Positions 5,402-13,323 of a stretch of 15,152 nucleotides of DNA are shown piece after piece. Origin of the DNA: JANNXY01 sp964472605. Lineage in GTDB: Bacteria > Patescibacteriota > Minisyncoccia > Phycocordibacterales > CAIZIN01. How positions within the stretch are numbered: position 1 is the first letter of the stretch; every line of letters begins with the position of its first letter. Made by a program: the position numbers and the translations under genes. Under the pieces are notes generated by a model that did not search any database, was not told the origin of the DNA, and was given only the letters and a program-made list of their open reading frames with translations. The stretch spans positions 1 through 15,152 of the forward strand of contig CAYYLG010000017.1 of the NCBI GenBank assembly GCA_964472605.1, written 5' to 3'.

Positions 5402-8278
5402 TTATTCATTTTCCTTCTTTTCTTTAGTAGCTTCTTTGATGGCCTTCAATATTTTATCAAGCTCACGTGCACTGTTGCCTTTTAATCCATCAAGAATATA
5501 CTTGTTAAGCTCATTTTGCATATTCGAACCATAAGAAATTGAATTAACTAATCCACCAGATGATTCCTGGAGCCATTTCAAGTAGGCTTGCTTGTTGTCT
5601 TCATCAGTTTTCTTTATACCAGCACGATCTTGTTTAATTGCGTCTGCTTTTAGCTTTTCAAGTCTCTCAGCTTCAGCTTTTCCAGCAGGTGTGCCCTGAG
5701 CCTTGGCAGTCGCTATTTGTTTCTCAATGTCCTTAGGAAGTTTGCCTAGCTTCTCTAGGTTTTTAACAAGATCTTCAGTAGATTTACTTAGAAGTTTTTG
5801 CGCAGCAATGATTGTTTCGTTTGCCTTTATTCTTCTTTCCCTATTGGTCTTTTCTGCCTTTTCTGCATCTTCAAGATTTTTGAGTTTAGCAATAGTGTTT
5901 GAGTTGCCGCTGTTCTTTGCTTCTTCCTTTATTCTAGCAATGACTTGTTTTTCTTGTTGTTTGAATGCTTCTAGATCGGCTCTAGCCTGCTGTCTATCAG
6001 CATCACTAAGGTTGGTGTCGTTGGCCCTTATGTTTGCAGTAGCTATATCTTGTGTCAAAAGGTCATGTTGAGATTTTAGGGCAGCTGAGCCAGAGTTTTT
6101 TAATTCATCTAGGGTTGCTTTTATTGTTTCCTTAGCCTGCTTTTCTTTTTCGGCTGCTTCCCTTGCATCTGTTTTTGCACTATCCATACTATTTCGAGCA
6201 TGATTCATGTTATCAGATTGAGCAAGGCGGATTTTTTCTTCAGCAGAAAGCTTTGTTCTCTCCTCCACAATCTTTCTTTCTCTCTCTGCACGATCCTTTC
6301 TTTCCTTATTAATTGCATTAAAGTTTGACTTACTTCCACTTCCTAAATATTCACTTGCTCCACTTATGTTTCTAACATCAAAGCTTGAATCTTTGAGTTT
6401 GTTCCCTGCCATTAGTGATAATCTGCCAGCAATCTTTGCAAGGCCGTTATTTGAAGCAATACCACCCTCCCCCCATTTAGTGAGCTTTCCTCCAAATCCG
6501 CCACCTATCAGTCTTCTGCCAGCAAAACCAACACCACCAAGAGCTAGAGCTCCACCAATTTTTTTACCCCACTCTACAGACCCCGCATGAGCACCTGCTC
6601 TACCTGCAACAACTAGACATGCAATCATTGAGACTATTGTCAGAATATAATTTACAAACAAAGCCGTCGTACCACCTGTTTTGAGTAAGCTACTAGTACT
6701 AGCGAGCATTTGTAGAGCGATGTAGATCATGATCATGAACGTTGGTGCAAACACACATTGGTTTATAAGGTTCTCCTTCCACATCTTTGATTGAGCATCT
6801 ACACCAGGTAATAGATTGCTAGCAAATACTATAGGAGACGTCATCATTAGGACCACAAGTATAAAGAAACGTACCAAGAAAGCGATTGATATAGCAAAGA
6901 ATACAAACGCTGCTACAAGTAGCATTATAGATCCAAGTAAACTGTTTGAGATTATATTACCTGTACTTATTGCTTGACCAGATCCGTCATAAACCTCACT
7001 GATTAACATATTGTTGAGGAAGAGTGCTGCAAGTGATGCATTTGCGTTGTCACCGCTGAAGTTTATAAGACCCTGACTTAGACCGCTTCCTGCTTTAACT
7101 TTCGCTATTTTATCCAGTGAAATATTTCCATTCTTACTCTCTGTGAGGCTTTTTGTAATGCCATTATATATTTCAACCGTTGCAATATTTGATGCGTCTA
7201 TTGCAAGTTTGGTGAAAAGTAAACTGAAGTTTATGAGGAATGCAAAGGCGATAACCTTCATGAGCAGCTTCCTGTCTCCCCAGCCTTCAGCATCTAGCAT
7301 TGTCTTGAGTGCAATGTACAAGATGGTTGCAATAAATATAAGGTTAGAGAAGTTTCGGATGAGGTTCCACACATTCTCAATTGGAGCCTTGAGGGGTCCA
7401 TTTACCGCCTCTTTGAAATCACCAATTGTAAGATTGATAACAAAATCGAACATGTATGCAGCGAGGATGAGTGGAACAGAGAATAACTCTAGAATAAAGT
7501 TGAAGAGAGCTGCGAGACAGCCTGATAGATCAAAATTTGATACAAGATTACACATTGAACCACCGGCACCAGAGGCTGATGCTAAAATAGCTTTGTTTGT
7601 GTCGTATCTTTGAGCATTAAGTTCACCCAATTCCTTTTCTAGTTGAACCTTTTTTTCAGAGGAAATATTTGGATCATTAAGTTGATTTTCTATTTCTTTT
7701 CTTCTATCGAGATTTTGCTTCTTGACTATGCTTAATAGATCAACGGACCCTGATTTTGTTGCTATCTGTTCAAAAGTAGTCTGTTTACCTTGTGCTCTTA
7801 AAATCTCATTAATTAGCTGTACAGGATTTTGGTTTCCAAGATCGTTAAAAACATAATTTTTATTAACACCTGAGCCTGCCACACTCATTCCTGTTATTTT
7901 TCCATTTTCGTAACCAATAACATTACCCAAACCATCGCTAATAAACAATCGGTCGCCCATGGATAGGTTTTGTAGTATAGAATAGTTATCATCACCAAGG
8001 AATGTTTTGGTCAATGAACTGATTTTTGAGTCACTTGCATCTACCTTCCTATAACTATATTCACCAGAGAAGATCATTTCACTTCTGTATACTCCAGGAT
8101 TTCTAGACATATTTGTGTACCCTGTTTTTAAGCTGTCGAAAGCAGTTTCTTCATAACTGGTATATTGTTGGATGATTGGATTTTCTACAGCTTCAGAAAT
8201 GGAAAAAAAACTAAAGAAAGATATCGCAATTATTACAAACAATGTTGAAGATAATATTTTTTTCCAAAAATTGCGCAT
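5402..8278 (-). CDS. VirB6/TrbL-like polytopic membrane protein with N-terminal exported domain and long cytoplasmic coiled-coil tail
   Basis: The 958-residue product has a signal sequence (residues 1-30) and a predicted extracytoplasmic domain (31-240). About six hydrophobic segments follow, near 255-284, 308-328, 339-360, 448-486, 505-526 and 540-560. After a Gly-rich hinge (570-600) comes a roughly 300-residue Glu/Lys/Ala-rich region (655-890) with coiled-coil character. The membrane core, its place before prgI and virB4, and its size fit the VirB6/TrbL channel component, which forms part of the inner-membrane pore. Cys243 and Cys254 flank the first helix. The large N- and C-terminal additions are unusual compared with a classical VirB6 of about 300 residues. 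The family call rests on topology and context, since VirB6 proteins share little sequence. Confidence 0.8.
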   Translation of the reverse strand: MRNFWKKILSSTLFVIIAISFFSFFSISEAVENPIIQQYTSYEETAFDSLKTGYTNMSRNPGVYRSEMIFSGEYSYRKVDASDSKISSLTKTFLGDDNYSILQNLSMGDRLFISDGLGNVIGYENGKITGMSVAGSGVNKNYVFNDLGNQNPVQLINEILRAQGKQTTFEQIATKSGSVDLLSIVKKQNLDRRKEIENQLNDPNISSEKKVQLEKELGELNAQRYDTNKAILASASGAGGSMCNLVSNFDLSGCLAALFNFILELFSVPLILAAYMFDFVINLTIGDFKEAVNGPLKAPIENVWNLIRNFSNLIFIATILYIALKTMLDAEGWGDRKLLMKVIAFAFLINFSLLFTKLAIDASNIATVEIYNGITKSLTESKNGNISLDKIAKVKAGSGLSQGLINFSGDNANASLAALFLNNMLISEVYDGSGQAISTGNIISNSLLGSIMLLVAAFVFFAISIAFLVRFFILVVLMMTSPIVFASNLLPGVDAQSKMWKENLINQCVFAPTFMIMIYIALQMLASTSSLLKTGGTTALFVNYILTIVSMIACLVVAGRAGAHAGSVEWGKKIGGALALGGVGFAGRRLIGGGFGGKLTKWGEGGIASNNGLAKIAGRLSLMAGNKLKDSSFDVRNISGASEYLGSGSKSNFNAINKERKDRAERERKIVEERTKLSAEEKIRLAQSDNMNHARNSMDSAKTDAREAAEKEKQAKETIKATLDELKNSGSAALKSQHDLLTQDIATANIRANDTNLSDADRQQARADLEAFKQQEKQVIARIKEEAKNSGNSNTIAKLKNLEDAEKAEKTNRERRIKANETIIAAQKLLSKSTEDLVKNLEKLGKLPKDIEKQIATAKAQGTPAGKAEAERLEKLKADAIKQDRAGIKKTDEDNKQAYLKWLQESSGGLVNSISYGSNMQNELNKYILDGLKGNSARELDKILKAIKEATKEKKENE

Positions 8279-8345
8279 TTCATTACTATTCTATCAAGCA
8301 ATAGCAAAAACTCTAAGCAATTAATACACAGTTTTGTACCAAAAA
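8279..8345 (-). promoter_or_regulatory. Largest gap in the operon, possible internal promoter
   Basis: This 67-base AT-rich gap is the largest inside the operon. On the minus strand TAGAAT (8293-8288) lies nine bases before ATG 8278, which is similar to the TATAAT-to-ATG spacing seen elsewhere in the window. The repeated TTGCTT/TTGCTA words upstream are not at a good -35 distance. I see no terminator hairpin, so read-through from the upstream gene is likely. Confidence 0.35.
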
Positions 8346-10193
8346 TTAGTTTACCCTAACCTTGCTATCACAAGTTATATCTACACTTTGATTTCCTGAA
8401 GCAATTTTCGCAGAACCGGACTTCCTACCCTTTGTAGTATATACAGCAGTTGCTGGAGATTGTGTTTGGCCCGCTAGATTTTCATCACCTGACCAGAGTA
8501 TGGAGTAGATACCTGTTCCACCTGTCGCTGTGGCTGTCCAGGTAACTTGTTCACCAATACTGGCAGATGTCCTGTCTGGAGAACATGATGCAACTATGGG
8601 TTCTGGTTGTTTAACCTCTATTGCTGGGCAGTATGCGGTTGTCTTTCTTGCTCCTGACATCACTTCTACAGAGATTATGCTAGATGTCGCTGGCTCGGTG
8701 AACTCTATGTTGAGTACAGGACTTGTTGTTGTGCCAGTAACTCCCTCTATACCCTGCCATGAGAATACATACCCCTTGCTAGCTACACCGTTTTTAGCAC
8801 TTACACCAAGCGTAACCACCTCACCTACCAGTGTAGAAGTAGCAGAAGTGTCACAAGTAGCCTTTAGTTTGAGTGGTCTTGGTATGTTAGGGGCCACAAA
8901 GTTTGAGCTTGAGTCATCATCTCCCCCATCTCCACTATCTTCACTATTTCCTCCATCGTAGTTTCCTTCCACAGGATCAAGTGACTGATCTAGAGCTGTC
9001 CTTATGAGTTGATTAATTAATGCAGATATAACCTCATCGAATTCATCGGCGATAGTAAGTCTCTTGTATTTGGCATCAAATACATTATTTAGCTCATCAT
9101 TTATAACTGTACCAGGGCTATATGTATTACAAACCTTCTTGGTTTGACCACCGTTTCCTGTAGGTAGAGTCTGACATTTCTTAAATGGGAAGAAGTCGCT
9201 GTTTCTTAATTCAAAATTTAAAGTATTGTTTCTAACATTTATTCTTCTATTCAATTCATCTTGTGCCAAGAGGAATTGGCCATTTGCTCTATTTTGAGCC
9301 TGGGTTAGTTGTACGAAGTCACCAAGTTGACCCTTGGACAGACTTTCAGACACCCTCTCTACATTATTTATTGTATTTGTGAGAGTACATTGAGATTTCC
9401 TCCTATATGCTTCTGCCCCACCTGTTCTGGTGTTATAGTCATTTACAAGGGCGATTCTTACTCTCGGTGCGGCACCAGTACACATAAATCCAAGTCCAAG
9501 CTCCTCTATGAGCCCTCCCGCCTCTGTGTCGGCTGCGTCCATAAAGAATTGCTCAGGATTTTGTATAAATGTTGGACTACCATCAAATCCGCTATTAATC
9601 CAGTTGATTGTGGACTGAGTTATGTAGTGAACTGCTGCGTTAGCAATACAAAATCCTATAGAGTCCCAAGACGGTGAATCTGGTAACAGGCTAGAGATAT
9701 TACCAGTTGTACTTGGGTTAGCCGACCCATTCTCCTTTCCGGTAAGTGTATTTACTAAGTTTCTGGTAGCTTCATTTTGGGAAGTATTTTTTTCGTCACT
9801 TACAGGCACATCTTTACCACCTACTGCAGAAGTTGCTTTATTTACCACTTTCCCTGCTACAGCATTACCTACACTGCCAACTACACCAGAAACAGCTTTT
9901 CTAACAACACTCCCTAGTAATTGACCAGCTCCACAACCAACAGCTTCTGCAGCGGCATCTCCACTAGCTCCATTTGGGTTTGAATCAGATTTTCCATTAC
10001 TACTGTAGTATTTTGAGTATTGCCCATTTTTGTCAGTGGCAATTCTTACCTCTTTTCCCGAAGAGTCAGTATAGGCTCTAGGGGCGTATACTTTTGCAGC
10101 TGCAGCATCTACTTCAATTAAGGGTAAAAATGAAAAAATAAATACAAAGATTATTATCAAATGTAGCCGTAAGAGTATTAAAAGTTTTGCCAT
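8346..10193 (-). CDS. Secreted Cys-containing T4SS-operon protein with C-terminal Ig/PKD-like domains
   Basis: The 615-residue product has a signal peptide (residues 1-32, ending near VDAAAA). Next is a Ser/Gly/Ala-rich region (60-130). A central domain of about 170-400 contains SWDSIGFCIANAAVHYITQS and a following INWINSGFDGSPTFI segment. An acidic Gly/Asp/Ser linker lies at 408-432, and two tandem beta-sandwich domains follow at 440-525 and 530-615. Each of the latter opens with a Cys (C447, C537) and ends with one (C522, C608), which would suit disulfides. Ten cysteines lie in the exported region. I recall the central domain as conserved in Parcubacteria secretion loci, but have no search to confirm it. 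No catalytic motif is evident, and a structural surface or channel-exit role is inferred. The start overlaps the upstream gene by 16 bases. Confidence 0.8.
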   Translation of the reverse strand: MAKLLILLRLHLIIIFVFIFSFLPLIEVDAAAAKVYAPRAYTDSSGKEVRIATDKNGQYSKYYSSNGKSDSNPNGASGDAAAEAVGCGAGQLLGSVVRKAVSGVVGSVGNAVAGKVVNKATSAVGGKDVPVSDEKNTSQNEATRNLVNTLTGKENGSANPSTTGNISSLLPDSPSWDSIGFCIANAAVHYITQSTINWINSGFDGSPTFIQNPEQFFMDAADTEAGGLIEELGLGFMCTGAAPRVRIALVNDYNTRTGGAEAYRRKSQCTLTNTINNVERVSESLSKGQLGDFVQLTQAQNRANGQFLLAQDELNRRINVRNNTLNFELRNSDFFPFKKCQTLPTGNGGQTKKVCNTYSPGTVINDELNNVFDAKYKRLTIADEFDEVISALINQLIRTALDQSLDPVEGNYDGGNSEDSGDGGDDDSSSNFVAPNIPRPLKLKATCDTSATSTLVGEVVTLGVSAKNGVASKGYVFSWQGIEGVTGTTTSPVLNIEFTEPATSSIISVEVMSGARKTTAYCPAIEVKQPEPIVASCSPDRTSASIGEQVTWTATATGGTGIYSILWSGDENLAGQTQSPATAVYTTKGRKSGSAKIASGNQSVDITCDSKVRVN

Positions 10194-11122
10194 AAGTTAT
10201 TTGTTTCAGTATCAGTAAAAATTATATCATTACGTCTGAAATAATTGGCGATAGTTGTAAACAGTACAGGTTGTTTTGCAGATAGTTCTTGGAAACTTTT
10301 TATAGCCTGCACAGCTTTCAGTGGATCTTTTTCATAATTTTCTGATATTACAAGAGTTATTGCTGTGTTATAGATGTTGTTTACCAATTCTGCATAGCTT
10401 TTTTGTAGACTTTCTGGCACATATAGTGCAGATAGGTTTCTTGATAGAGTTTCATATTGCTTTGCTATAAAAATAGCATCATTTGGGCCAGAATCTATGG
10501 CCTTTATAACTGGAATATAGATATTTGCGAACTTTTCTCCAAATAATTTACCTCTTGTTAAGTCTTCATCAGGGAAGGTTCCAATAGCATCTATAGAATA
10601 CTTGGTAATTATCACACTAGGTGAGGCCTCATCCTTTAGTGAATCCGCTATTGCCCTTATGTCTTCTTGGCTAAAGGCCACCCCTCTTTGTTGTTTGCCA
10701 TAGGCTAGGGCGTAAAATAGGTCTCTGGATAGCTTGCTCGTAACTGAATTATCCTCAATTTTTACAGGAACATCTGATTCGGCCCTGATTTCAGTTATTG
10801 GCACCTGTTTATCATTTGGGCCAGCTACAAGAGGGTCTCTCCCTACCCTTACCTCATCACCATCAAGACTTTTGTCCCCGTCGGTGTCTTTATTATTTGG
10901 ATTTGTATTCCAAAGGATTTCTTGCCAATCTAGAAGTCCATCTGAATCACTGTCTGTGTTATCTGCTTTTGTATTTATATCGAGAGTTATATCTGGTTCA
11001 ATAGTTGTCACAAGCTCCCCTTGAGGTACGTATGGAGGTATGACTTTAGTCAAAAGGGTTATTACTACAATAGAGATACATATAATTCCTAAAGCAATTA
11101 TTTTTTTACTTGGACCTATCAT
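10178..11122 (-). CDS. Membrane-anchored protein with thrombospondin type 3/EF-hand-like calcium repeats, first gene of the operon
   Basis: The 314-residue product has an uncleaved-looking N-terminal helix (about residues 8-27) and an extracytoplasmic remainder. Two Asp-rich loops follow the type 3 repeat pattern. The first is D57, D59, D61, D65, E68 in DSDSDGLLDWQE. The second is D79, D81, D83, D87, E90 in DTDGDKSLDGDE, followed by RDPLVAGPND. These loops normally bind Ca2+ and act as rigid spacers. The C-terminal 190 residues are mostly helical, with no motif I recognise. It heads the secretion operon and overlaps the next gene by 16 bases. TATAAT lies nine bases before its ATG. A role as a calcium-stabilised envelope spacer or stalk is inferred. 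Confidence 0.8.
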   Translation of the reverse strand: MIGPSKKIIALGIICISIVVITLLTKVIPPYVPQGELVTTIEPDITLDINTKADNTDSDSDGLLDWQEILWNTNPNNKDTDGDKSLDGDEVRVGRDPLVAGPNDKQVPITEIRAESDVPVKIEDNSVTSKLSRDLFYALAYGKQQRGVAFSQEDIRAIADSLKDEASPSVIITKYSIDAIGTFPDEDLTRGKLFGEKFANIYIPVIKAIDSGPNDAIFIAKQYETLSRNLSALYVPESLQKSYAELVNNIYNTAITLVISENYEKDPLKAVQAIKSFQELSAKQPVLFTTIANYFRRNDIIFTDTETNNLWQNF

Positions 11123-11131
11123 TTCCGATTA

Positions 11132-11137
11132 ATTATA
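11132..11137 (-). promoter_or_regulatory. -10 box of the T4SS-like operon promoter
   Basis: A perfect TATAAT on the minus strand is followed by nine bases (TAATCGGAA) and ATG 11122. It lies back to back with the plus-strand box at 11143-11148, five bases away. No clear -35 is visible. It is the likely main promoter of the long minus-strand operon, giving little or no 5' leader. Confidence 0.6.
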
Positions 11138-11142
11138 CATGA

Positions 11143-11148
11143 TATAAT
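11143..11148 (+). promoter_or_regulatory. -10 box of the surface-protein gene
   Basis: A perfect TATAAT is followed by seven bases (GATTGTA) and the ATG at 11156, so transcription would begin at about the A of that codon. The earlier in-frame ATG at 11147 overlaps the box itself and would not be in the transcript. This decides the start. Confidence 0.6.
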
Positions 11149-11155
11149 GATTGTA

Positions 11156-12565
11156 ATGAAGAAAGTTTTTACAATTTTTATATTTTTTCTGTTTTTTGTT
11201 TCTTTTGCGGAGGCCTATGTATTTACTCGAGATTTGAAAATTGGAGATGAGGGTGTAGATGTTTTGGAGTTGCAAAAGATTTTAAATACAAATATTTCTA
11301 CACAAGTTTCTGAGACGGGGGTTGGTTCGAGTGGTAATGAAACAACTTACTTCGGCAATAAAACCAAGCAAGCTGTGGTCAAATTCCAAGAATTGTATGC
11401 AAGTGAAGTTCTGGCACCTATTGGCCTAACATCTGGGACGGGTTATGTAGGATTACTTACGCGTAAAAAGCTTGAAGAAATTTCAGATATTAGTAACTTG
11501 AATACCCAATCAAATATCACGTCTAATCAAAGTAATAATATTGATAATTCAAGCAGTGAACCATCCTTTGCTTCAGAAGGTATATTTAGTGAATCAAGTT
11601 TTGGTCAGAATGACCAGACGAGGCCTGTTATAAGTAGTGTTTCACCAACTTCGGTAACTAACCCAGACCAAATTATTACCTTGTATGGCAGTAGGTTCTC
11701 TTTAGTGGATAATGTTTTATATGGAACATTAGGGGATATACTAAACGCATCTTCAACTGATAGTCAAACTATCAAATTTAAATTATCTGATTTTTCTAGT
11801 TTTGTTACTGCTCAACAGATTTTTTCTGGCCAGTCTGTAGATATATACATAAGAGTTACAAACTCAAATGGTTCAAGTGAGGAATTAGCGATAGTTACAT
11901 ATAAATTCCCAAATATAAAATCTACAAATTCAGGATCAGTCACCACCACAGGTTCAAATATTGGTTCAAACGATAATAATAATTCAAAAAAATCTAGTAA
12001 AAAAACTTCAAAAGGAGTAGTTAGTGGAAAGCAGAGTATAGATAGAACAATATTTGGTATAAGTCCTACAGGAATTGTAGCTAATCTTATAGGTGGAAAG
12101 AAGCTTGCTGATACCATTTATTCTTTCTCGCCTACAGGAATGCTTTTCGGTGGTGGGTCATCTGGTTCAAGTGGGAGTAGTATTTTAGGTGGTGCTACAG
12201 GATTGCTCGGAGGAGGTCTCTTAGGAGGGGCTTTAGGTGGGGGTTCTGGCACAGGTTCTGGTGGAGGAAATATTGATTATTTTGGCGGAAGTATAACCAA
12301 TGTTACATATTGTACTTGTAGTGGTGGCTTACTTTTGTATATTCAAGATAAAGTAACAAGTTCACAAAAGCAATTACTTTTCCAGTTTGGACAATCTAAG
12401 CTACATGCGAATTATAATATATATACATCAGGTCCAAATGTTATAGGTGGGTTTAGTCAGGGAGGAGGACAATGTGAAGTTTATGAAGGTGAGGAATGCG
12501 AGAGTCAAGGCAATCCGCAGGGGACAATAGACTACATCCGTGGAATAGGGACATCAAGTTATTAG
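11156..12565 (+). CDS. Exported peptidoglycan-binding/IPT-like protein with Cys-containing C-terminal domain
   Basis: From ATG 11156 the product is 469 residues. A signal peptide (1-20, ending FAEA) is followed by a PG_binding_1-like domain (about 23-108): LKIGDEGVDVLELQKIL, then YFGNKTKQAVVKFQELY. Next come an Asn/Ser-rich linker, an IPT/TIG-like beta domain (about 156-250, beginning RPVISSVSPTSVTNPDQIIT, 20 residues), a Lys/Ser patch, a repeated TI[FY]x[IF]SPTG motif at 298-306 and 320-328, and a Gly/Ser-rich tract (333-372). The C-terminal domain (373-469) carries TYCTCSGGLLLYI and cysteines at 386, 388, 440 and 448. I recall a similar C-terminal domain in Parcubacteria exported proteins. 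A cell-wall-bound surface protein is likely, though its function is unknown. It is divergent from the secretion operon and overlaps rsmA tail to tail by 12 bases. Confidence 0.82.
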   Translation: MKKVFTIFIFFLFFVSFAEAYVFTRDLKIGDEGVDVLELQKILNTNISTQVSETGVGSSGNETTYFGNKTKQAVVKFQELYASEVLAPIGLTSGTGYVGLLTRKKLEEISDISNLNTQSNITSNQSNNIDNSSSEPSFASEGIFSESSFGQNDQTRPVISSVSPTSVTNPDQIITLYGSRFSLVDNVLYGTLGDILNASSTDSQTIKFKLSDFSSFVTAQQIFSGQSVDIYIRVTNSNGSSEELAIVTYKFPNIKSTNSGSVTTTGSNIGSNDNNNSKKSSKKTSKGVVSGKQSIDRTIFGISPTGIVANLIGGKKLADTIYSFSPTGMLFGGGSSGSSGSSILGGATGLLGGGLLGGALGGGSGTGSGGGNIDYFGGSITNVTYCTCSGGLLLYIQDKVTSSQKQLLFQFGQSKLHANYNIYTSGPNVIGGFSQGGGQCEVYEGEECESQGNPQGTIDYIRGIGTSSY

Positions 12566-13312
12566 TTTTTCCCATTCTTCTTTACTTAATGTTTCTGGTC
12601 TTCTTGTTGCGTCACCTATCGCCTCTTCGATTTTTTCTATACTAATTATTTCTCCTAGAGTTCCTTTGAGTTGTTTTCTTTTTTGAGAAAATCCTTTTTT
12701 CACAATTTCAAAGAATTTTTCTTCTGATATATTTCTGAAAAAATCTTTTGAGATATTGTTAATAATAATCACTGCTGAATCTACATTTGGTATTGGACGG
12801 AAGAGCCCCTTCTTTACTGTGCCTCCATATTTTGGTTCACCATAAACTTTCACCGAGATAGATAAAATACTCTCCTTGCCATCTTTGGCTACAATTCTTT
12901 CAGCAACTTCTTTCTGTACAAGGAGTGCCACACAAGTCGGTTGAAGATTCGATTCTAGGAATTTTCTGATTATCTCCCCTGTTATGTAGTAAGGAATATT
13001 TGCAATAAGTTTGTATGGAGAATTTAAAATATTTTCAATATTTAATTCCAATACATCACCGTGAATTAGTTTGAGTTGTCCTGAAATAATTTCTTTAGGG
13101 AATGTTGCTTGTAGAACTGGGATTAACGAATCATCTTTTTCAACCGCTATGACTTTTGCCCCAGTTTCTAGCAGTGCCTTAGTCAGTATTCCCTTCCCTG
13201 GGCCAATTTCAAGAACTGTATCTTTTTCTGATACATTACACTCCTCTATCATCTTCCGTATTGGTGCCTCTGAGATAAGGAAATTCTGTCCTAATGACTT
13301 TTTTGCAAACAT
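12554..13312 (-). CDS. rsmA: 16S rRNA (adenine(1518)-N6/adenine(1519)-N6)-dimethyltransferase RsmA (KsgA)
   Basis: RsmA adds four methyl groups from S-adenosylmethionine to two adjacent adenines in the 3' terminal hairpin of 16S rRNA, late in small-subunit assembly. The 252-residue protein shows the family motifs in order: KSLGQNFL at 5-12, SAM motif I LEIGPGKGIL at 34-43, VEKD at 57-60 (Glu58 binds the ribose), HGDVL at 84-88, catalytic NIPYYIT at 105-111, LFRPIPNVDSAVI at 170-182 and FSQKRKQLKGTL near 208-219. Length is normal to slightly short. It begins 11 bases after the comM-like gene and is probably co-transcribed with it. Its last codons overlap the convergent surface-protein gene by 12 bases. 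The stop is TGA. Confidence 0.97.
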   Translation of the reverse strand: MFAKKSLGQNFLISEAPIRKMIEECNVSEKDTVLEIGPGKGILTKALLETGAKVIAVEKDDSLIPVLQATFPKEIISGQLKLIHGDVLELNIENILNSPYKLIANIPYYITGEIIRKFLESNLQPTCVALLVQKEVAERIVAKDGKESILSISVKVYGEPKYGGTVKKGLFRPIPNVDSAVIIINNISKDFFRNISEEKFFEIVKKGFSQKRKQLKGTLGEIISIEKIEEAIGDATRRPETLSKEEWEKLIT

Positions 13313-13323
13313 TCTTGGTTTAT

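Noticed and set aside
7143..7613. A 156-codon open frame on the plus strand, antisense to the VirB6-like gene
   Set aside because: The opposite strand encodes coherent membrane helices of the VirB6-like protein. The antisense frame shows no family motif and no start signal, so it is a shadow frame.
8203..8210. A run of eight A (T on the coding strand) in the signal-peptide region of the VirB6-like gene, as a phase-variation tract
   Set aside because: Runs of seven to eight A/T occur at other places here (for example 1339-1346) as expected in AT-rich DNA. Nothing else suggests switching.
8530..8961. A 143-codon open frame on the plus strand, antisense to the secreted Cys protein
   Set aside because: It is opposite the tandem beta domains, with no recognisable product, promoter or ribosome binding site.
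11147..11155. An earlier in-frame ATG for the surface-protein gene
   Set aside because: This ATG overlaps the TATAAT box, so it should not be transcribed. The next ATG gives a better signal peptide start (MKKVFTIF).
12530..12600. Bidirectional terminator between the surface-protein gene and rsmA
   Set aside because: The genes overlap tail to tail by 12 bases, and I see no GC-rich hairpin with a T run on either strand.
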